Below, one piece after another: positions 33,701-42,700 of a stretch of DNA of 64,000 bases. The notes under the pieces are model-generated. The model was not told the DNA's origin. It saw only the letters and a program-made list of their open reading frames with translations, and searched no databases. Both the position numbers and the translations under genes were made by a program. The DNA comes from Mactra quadrangularis (lineage: Eukaryota; Mollusca; Bivalvia; Venerida; Mactridae): the NCBI GenBank assembly GCA_025267735.1, contig CM046297.1:27492011-27556010 (forward strand), read 5' to 3'. Numbering within the stretch: position 1 is the stretch's first letter; each line of letters opens with the position of its first letter.

Positions 33701-36700
33701 AAACCTTACTTCGTATTACATAATTAAGCTTTAAAACTATTTTGGATCAGGTATATTAAACATCACTGTTTAATATACATATATATATAGTGTGCTCTTA
33801 TAAAAGTACCCCACTTTTTCAGAATTTGACACTTTGTCAAAGTCAAATTTAGAAAGCAGAATGTTTTGAAATGTTAATTGTGTCTCTAATGCATGGTATA
33901 TTCTGATAACTTCATGTTCTTAAAACAGTGTTCAAGTCTACTGTTAATGAATATGTCTTCATATAGTGGCTTTAAATGGAAAACTGTTGTAAGTTAGCAG
34001 ATAATTTCATATTTTTAAGTATTTGTCATTTCAATTTATGGAAATATCATACTAACAAGATAAACAGGAAAATGACATTTAAGGTAAACCCTCTCTTGTT
34101 GCGACTGGGTTGAATGGTGACCACTTTTTCACTTTAACAGGCTAGGGCTATTTCAAGTTGCCAGGCTAGGGCTATTTCAAGTTGCTCCAGTTCCATTACT
34201 TATTGACCGACAGATATGCAACTTGACCAAATCACTTCACAAGTGACTGTCTTTCAGAAAATGCCACTTAAATCCCAGTTCCAGTTATCAATGGCAAAGC
34301 TGGGGCAAAGCAAAAAGGGCTAAAAGTGCTATTTAAGCTCTTTTTCAAAGAGTCCAGCTTTCAAATTGAAGTATTTGAGTTTTTCCTCTCACTAACAATA
34401 ATTTTTTTGTGACAGCAAGAAATCATGAACTAGTGATTTCATAAAAGGATAGTCAGGTAAACAGTCCATCATATTACTTAGTTATCCACAGTACACATTA
34501 AAGGTAACCAAACAACTCTTATGGTTATTTATTTAGTGTTTCAAACATATAACCCTCTTGTTTTTGCTCATTTTTTATCAGGTAAGTGGACTTTATATCT
34601 ATTAATATTGAGGTATAAGTTTAAAAAATACTGTTCAATATATCGGCTGGCCACAGCTTATATTTCCATTCTTCTATTTTTGAACACACCTAAAATGGTC
34701 CAGTTCAACTTTTAACACAAGGGACAAGGCTCGGTCCTCTCAACCTGAAGCTGTGAGATTCACAGTTCTAGCTGTTGGTAGAGACAACTCAACCTGTATA
34801 ATATATACCCGGTATAACATGTAATAGTTCATTGATTTACAATTTATCATCTTATAATTAGAAATATTTTGAATTATTTTTTTTAAATTGAGGTAAAACT
34901 ATTAACATATAGATTTTATTTTACGGAATGGTCTAAGTGACAGCTGTATACAGCAGCAAGGTGGGTATGTTGAAGGTTGTGTGGATCAAGGCAAGTGGGT
35001 ATCTATTAATAACATAACATTTGGATAGTCTAAAGCATAGAAAAAAGTCATAACCTTATTATTTCTTATAAAAATCCCAACTGTCTTTTTAAAATTGATA
35101 ATAAGAAGTACTTTACTACAGCTATGGGTAGGACATTTAAAATATGTCATACCTTTTAGTCATAATGACAGTCAGAACAAACAAAATGTTTCATACTTTC
35201 CTACATTAACACAGAAATGGAATGACTTGACCATGTTGACTGTCTACTACTTGTACATTGGACTCTTTTAAGCAGGCTATTTTGATCATGTAAGGTGAAA
35301 TGATTTTGTACATAGTTCTAACTAGAGAATTAGTCACTGGTTTTAACAGGCTAAGCTATACACATTTAACTCTGTGAACTAAAGTATAAATGTTATGAGA
35401 GCATTTCTGTTTCCAATTTATGTTTCTAATATTTTTGTTTAAGCATTTTGATTCTTTTAACGCACCGGCCCCATGACCACAATAATAAGTCGTGATCACT
35501 ATTACTAAAGAAAGAATGTAACTTAGAATATATCCGGGCCAAGTTGTCATTACTATATTATTGATTATATACAGGTTGTTTAGGGTTAAATTGTCTTGGC
35601 TTGTCAGATTTTCTCTTACCAAATCCACAGATGGTCAATTTGATCCGAGATTTTATACAAACGTTTATCTCACTGAAGTACTGATTATCTTGGTCACCAT
35701 GACATTTTGAGTTCATCATTGAATCAATGCTTGGAAGATGAAGTCTGATGCTTGATCTGAGATCTACAAGAAGTAGCTGTGTCATTTTGAAGATGACTGA
35801 GGTTTTGCAGCAAATATGGCTTGATTCATAAATCTAGACAGATGTATCAGTAAATCAAACAACACACCATGTCCGATTTAAGAATGATGCCAAGTTCTCT
35901 ATTCAAAATGGACCTGCTTATTTCTAATTCCATCATCAATTCAAGAATCCAAAATCCGTTGTCAATCAAATAATTTCAATTTACATTAGAATAGCGCAAA
36001 GAAATCGAGACGGAATCAACTCCTTCTACGTTGTTGTATATTTCCCGTCCTTGTAAAACCAATAAGGACAGGTAAGAAACCTTTTTTTCCGAACTGTAAG
36101 CTGTGAAAAACATGAACAAGTAAGTCGAGTTATCGTCATTATTTTGCTTCCGGTTTGTTAGGAATTAAATTTCGTTAGTATATGAAGGAGTAAGAGACTA
36201 GCTTTTCAATGTTGGCGCGCCCACTTGACTTAGAGACCGCCCTATTATAATCAGCGGATTGAAAATATCTATGTAAAACCCTATTGAATTAAAATAATAA
36301 ATTATCAACCGGTACTATCGTACGCTTCGTAATGAAAGTATAACAGATATCGTACGTATCGCATAAATCGTATAACACACATCGTAAGCAGTTCGTATAA
36401 AACGCATAACGTATCGTATAGATCGTATTATAACTTGCGTATAAGGTACGTACGTATTGCGTATAAAAATCGTATACATTTTCAAGTTATTCGTGCGCCT
36501 TAGTGTAAGTACCTTAGGGCTAGTGTTAAAGTTTTTTTAGAGCTCAAAGACAATATCAAACAATGCACTTTCCTCGGGTTTTCATTGATTCTATGTTCTA
36601 TAAATGGTTCTATTGTTGTATTTTCTCAACATGACTAAACTTACTTATTTCAAGGATTGCTTCTACTGTAATAGAAACCCAAACTGATAAATTATTTGCC

Positions 36701-39700
36701 TACCTCTAACATAGAAACCCAAACTGATAAATTATTTGCCTACCTCTTACATAGAAACCCAAACTGATAAATTATTTGCCTACCTCTAACATAGAAACCC
36801 AAAATTATTTGCCTACCTCTAACATAGAAACCCAAACTGATCAATTATTTGTCTACTTCTAACATAGAAACCCAAACTGATAAATTATTTGCCTACCTCT
36901 AACATAGAAACCCAAACTGATAAACTATTTGCCTACTTCTAACATAGAAACCCAAACTAATAAATTATTTGCCTACTTCTAACATAGAAACTCAAACTGA
37001 TAAATTATTTGCCTACCTCTAACATAGAAACCCAAACTGATAAATTATTTGCCTACCTTTAACATAGAAACCTAAACTGATAAATTATTTGCCTACCTTT
37101 AACATAGAAACCCAAACTGATAAATTTTTTGCCTACCTTTAACATAGAAACCCAAACTGATAAATGATTTGCCTACCTTTAACATAGGAACCTCAAACTG
37201 AGAAATTATTTGCCTACTTCAAACTGAGAAAATCATGTTTGTTTGAACTTAGTTAGATAATATAATTGTTTATTACTTCTGGGCGTGGGGATATATTTGT
37301 TATTGTGCTATACTCTCTAGCTGTTAGCATTTTGTTTAGTATCCTTTGTTTATTAATGGTTCATGATAATTTGAAAATCAATCCTTCAGTCACAACGTTT
37401 GCATGAACAACATGTTGTGACTGAAAGATTGATTTTCGTATTGTTTGTTCCTTTAAAAATCAATATTTAGGGAAGATACATTTTACCAATGTATTAGTTC
37501 AGTTAGTTTTAACATGTATATTCTTTTGATATATACAATGTAAATGTATGCAATACACTGTGCACAAATAAACAGAAGTGATTTACCTATAGTCAATGGC
37601 AGCTGACATGCTCTTTCATACCTAAACTTCGTTTTGTTGTTATTCTCCCCTCACAATGCTACTTTCTCCTAAAAGTGAAGAAAGCTTTAATCAGGGCTTG
37701 ACATTAAAGTAAAGTAAAAGTAATTTAATTTTATAGTCTAAGTTTCATGCTTACGCACGTTCACCGACTTTACAGCTATTACCCCTAGTCATCAGCTACT
37801 GGTATCTATCTATCAATCGCCCTGGTGAGTCTTTTAACTCCGCTTAGTGCAGCCGACACTTTGGCGCAACAGAATTATACCACCCTCGCAGGTGCCCATT
37901 TACACCTGGGTGAAGTGAAGCAATCGCAGGTAAATTTCTTGCTCAAGGAAATTAGCAGTGCCCCTGGTGGGGTTCATACCCGGGACCTCTCGATCCCTAA
38001 GCGCACGTCCTACCACTGGACTACTGCTCCTTGGTATCTTAAAGGTCTTCCTGTTGCCCCTAACAACCTATATTTCAGTTTGGGCAACTTGATAGTGCTA
38101 GTGTACAGTTGTTTTAGGCAAGTTTTGCTCATAGCTGGTTGTCCAACTGGAGAACCCAATTTAAAAATTAATGTCGAATCCTGCTGATACAAAATGAATA
38201 CATTATATAAACTATTTTACTTCAGGTACCACTGAGAACAGAGATGATATGTCTGAAATGCATGATTCAATCATCGATAATAGGTGAGTAGTGTTAACTA
38301 GTTTGTTTCTTGATATTTCTTGAAGTGTCATTTCCATCACTTAAATCACCATATATCACTGTATGCCTTCTTTAGACTTTGGCATTCTGGACTTATATCT
38401 TGGTACTCTGTATTGGATGCCTGACCATAGAAGAATAATTTGCATTAGACAAATGATGGTTATTTCATAAATATCAGTCATGGCCTAAACACAATTGCCC
38501 AAAGCCCAGAGCTTTTGAAAATTGATTTAGTTTTGTGAAAACTATTTTTAGTCTGACTACATGTAGTTGGTATTGCCTATTATTAAAAAAAAACAGAATA
38601 AACATATTGTTTAGTCAGAGCAAAACTAACTTATAGTTCGAACAAAAAAACAAAACATTGTTTATAATAACATTACAATGAACTAACCCACGAAAAGGGA
38701 TGCCCAGGAGGACTTTAGAATAAACAATTGTGATATGTTTTACTTGTGTCTTAGTTGTTGGTGTAATGGAAAGCGTTCTGCCATAACAAGCTAAATTTGC
38801 CAAGTGGTGGTGGTTTAGCAACCATGCTTATTTTGTTACACAAATTTTATTTTCATTACTGCCTACCCCTGAAATGAATTGTCTCATTTTTAATGTTGAC
38901 CAAAACATGCTTGTTTTTTGTACGCACTATACAACCATCTATATTTACATTAATTAAGACTAGTTTTGCACTGACCCATTGACATGTTTATTTCCAGAAT
39001 AGTTGAATTTATTAAATGACCACTAGGAGACCTTAACATTATATCTTCATTAAAAGATATTTGATTACAATTGAGTTATTTCCCCATTTATAAATTTACA
39101 GATCTGAAGATTCGACCCCATCTGACTCCTTATCATCTATAAATACTATCACCTCAATATCGACAATGGACACTAGTAGCTCCATGTACGATAGTAACGG
39201 TTCACTAATCATGCAGTCATCAAACGGCCGGTTTTCAAGTGAAAATCTCCACCCGCAGCAAGTTGTATTGAAAACTCCATATGGAACATTTTATCGTGAA
39301 GATGGTGGTTACTATGGCATGATGCCCGATCAGCCCCGTCGTAGATGTCACACACTCGACCGTGACTCCCAGATTTCTCGTCCAAGGCTTCATACTATTG
39401 AAGAAGGGTCGAAAAGACGCGCTACTATGGATCGTGAATATATCTCAAAAATGGTTAGTAAACTAAGCGATCGCTTAGAGAAAAGGACTCATGTTAATAG
39501 CATGCCTGGATCAGTGAATAGTTCAGCCTGCTCATCACCTGTTCCAATATATGAGGATCAATTTTCTCTAATGAATCGAAATCGAGACTTCATGCCAATT
39601 TCAACGCCAGACTCAAGTGGTTGTAATTCTCGTACCAGTCCATCATTTTTGAAGGACACATTGCAGCCGTTCTCATCATCTCCGAATTCTCCACGTCCAA

Positions 39701-42700
39701 GATCTGGGTCATTTGGCACCGATGATTTCGGGCCAATGCAGCGACCACGGTGTGCCAGTTTTCATGTAAACTCTGAAGGTCATGCAGCTCAAGGTCGTTC
39801 TTACAAAGATGGCGATTATCTGGGAGCAGACGGACAACTGAAATGGAAGTCTGCTGAGAGGCGAGGCAGTGTTGGGGCTTCATACAACTTACACGCTAAG
39901 AAGAAATCTCTACTGGTTGATAGGCATCCAGCTTACTTGTCTCAAATGCCAGAGACATTGTTCAGAAAGACAGAGAAACAGAGATCTCCATTAGCTGTTG
40001 AAGACAAGGTATTATATTTTATACATGCTTAATAAATCATTAAGGTAAGGGCAGTCGACTAGTGGTAGGTCACAGGTTTAAGCTTCAAGAAGTTTGATGT
40101 TCAAACCCCACAGGGCCACTGCCAATTTTCTTGAGAAAGAAATTTACCTGCACTTATATTACGCCACCCAGGTGTAAATGGATACTATGAGGGATCACCT
40201 CATTGAAGGGGATTTTGAGATCACAGTTTATTGTACAAAAAGTGTAAAGTTGGCTGAACATGTCTATGGATGCAGACTTAAACGACATATCAACTTTTAA
40301 ATTATAGATTAGGCTACCGTTAGTTAATATTTTTTTTGAGTTTGGTCATGATTTTTTTTCTGGGTTCATGCTCCAGATGTCAGTCACTGACGAGGGTATA
40401 TGCTTAGCACAAGGTCAAACGCATGGGTCTACTATTTCCTCTTTTTTTGATATTTTGTTTAAAGGGTCCTTTAATTTTTTAAGAAATAGTTTTCTGATTA
40501 TCATATATCTGAGTTATTTTCCTTGAATAACGCAGCCCTGTGTTTGAAATTCTCAAACCTTCCGTTCTTGAGTTGCACATACATGTATTTACCATGTACC
40601 ATTGATTCCTCTATTTCAGAGAGTACATATTGGAACGGGGGGAAGTGCTTTTGAACAAGTGACACACCTTCCCATACCAACTACAGTACCTTGGATGGTT
40701 CGACCAGAACAACTTGAACCACCGGTTGTGTCGGTGACTGCACCTATTGAGGATTACAATAGAGGAGAAACTATGGGAAACAATCAAAATCCAATTGTAT
40801 CCCCTAGGAATTCGGCCAGAAACTCTCCAGAAATGGAGGTAAAAGTAGAAGAAAAAGTCTACCACAAGAAATTCGACAAGATTCGTAAACATGGTTGCCC
40901 ACATATGAACGAAACTCAACAAATGGAGAATTTGTCAATTCAAGATATTGAATCGATGGAAAGTGAGGACTCGGTGGAAACAGACGTTAAAATGAAAAAA
41001 TCAGCGGGTGAAGCCCATCCCCAATTACTTGCCCAATTAAAATCTGGTCCCAAGTATCAGCCATGTGTTGTAAATCAAGCATTTAACGTGACGGCTGGTC
41101 CGTCATCTCATTTCTCTCAAGGTCATACATCATCTGTTATGTCAACTCACTCCGTTAGTAATGGTGCAATGGACAATGTACAAAATACGGTCACCACTAA
41201 TAATGTCGTGCTTTCTGTTCCACATGCTCCATTTGCTAATCGTAATTCATTGAACACATCGCCTTCAAGTGGGATGTCACCATCCATGGCCAATACTCAC
41301 CCATGCCTACAGAACATTCTTAATCGACGAGATTCTTATCCGTCTGCTTCGGTTGAACATCATACCAGTTCGCCCCATGAAGGGACAATGTCCAAAAATA
41401 AGGTTCTCAGTGCTGTAAACATTTATAAACAGGAAACTAATCAGCCGGACATGAGGCAGTTTCAGAATGGTCACTCGGCGCAGCTGAATCCTGGTTTTGC
41501 GGCGCCCTCTGGATTTGACCAACATTCAGCGGCAATGCAGCAGATGCTCTATCAACAATTATACATGCAGCGACAGGGTGTACGTGTGTCTCAGTATAAT
41601 GAACATTTGGCTGGAATGCAGCAGATGGTGTATGGTGGCAATAATGAACACATTGCAAGGTTAGTCTTAGAAAGAGAAATGAATCAATTAATTTGAAGGT
41701 TAACTTCCATGATACTGAAAAAACTTGCATATTTGCTAAAAGTTTTGACCATACATGTATCTCACATTTTTAGCTCGACTTTACGTAGTAATGTAGAGCT
41801 CTCCTACTCGCCCCGGCGTCGGCGTCCGCGTCCACCTTTCTGATTAAAGTTTTTGTGCAGTAAAATACTTTCTTCTATATCTTTGTTATTTCTTAAGATA
41901 TTAACTTCAAACTTTAAATATATGCTTCTTATTATCAACCACATCTCATGTGACAAGGTCCATAACTCCAAATATATTTTTTTCAGAATTATCTCCCCTT
42001 GAACTTAGAGTTTTCTTTAAAAAGTGTTTGTTTTTACTGCAACTGTTTTATTTCTATAGGTATTGACTTCAAACTTTAAATGTACATTCCTTATTATCAA
42101 CCACATCTCATGTGACAAGGTGTATAACTCCAAATTTTTTTTTTAGAATTATCTCCCCTTGAACTTAGAGTTTTCTTTAAAAAATGTTTGTTTTTACTGC
42201 AACTGTTTTATTCCTTTAGGTATTGACTTCAAACTTTAAATGTACATTCCTTATTATCAACCACATCTCATGTGACAAGGTGTATAACTCCAAATTTTTT
42301 TTTTAGAATTATCTCCCCTTGAACTTAGAGTTTTCTTTAAAAAATGTTTGTTTTTACTGCAACTGTTTTATTTCTTAAGGTATTGACTTCAAACTTTAAA
42401 TGTACATTCCTTATTATCAACCACATCTCATGTGACAAGGTGTATAACTCCAAATATATTTTTTCAGAATTATCTCCCCTTGAACTTAGAGTTTTCTTTA
42501 AAAAATGTTTGTTTTAACTGCAACTGTTTTATTTCTTAAGGTATTGACTTCAAACTTTAAATATATGTTTCTTATTATCAACCACAACTCATGTGACAAG
42601 GTTCATAACTCCTTATACATTAATTCAGAGTTATCCCCCTTGAACTTATAGTTTTCTTTTTTTCTTTCTTTAAATTTGTTAAGGTTATATTTTCAAATTT

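Larger units (their letters stand above)
31955..36505. mobile_element. 4.55-kb element with CACTA-type ends (E75 intron 8)
   Basis: The left end CACTACGGCGCACGAATAAC continues to TTGAAAA. The right end is its inverted copy, ending TAGTG, with one mismatch over about 27 bp. Next to each end are dense CGTACG/CGTAT/CGCATCG repeats (31990-32135 and 36315-36475), like the subterminal repeats of CACTA/EnSpm elements. No transposase frame survives inside. Flanking duplication is at best TA, so the superfamily is tentative. Confidence 0.65.

Noticed and set aside
36669..37225. CRISPR-like regular repeats
   Set aside because: Units are directly adjacent 40-bp tandem copies without unique spacers, in an intron of an animal gene.
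39590..39883. 97-residue minus-strand open frame opposite E75 exon 10
   Set aside because: Shadow frame of a long, well-supported exon.
40611..40922. 103-residue minus-strand open frame opposite E75 exon 11
   Set aside because: Shadow frame of a long, well-supported exon.
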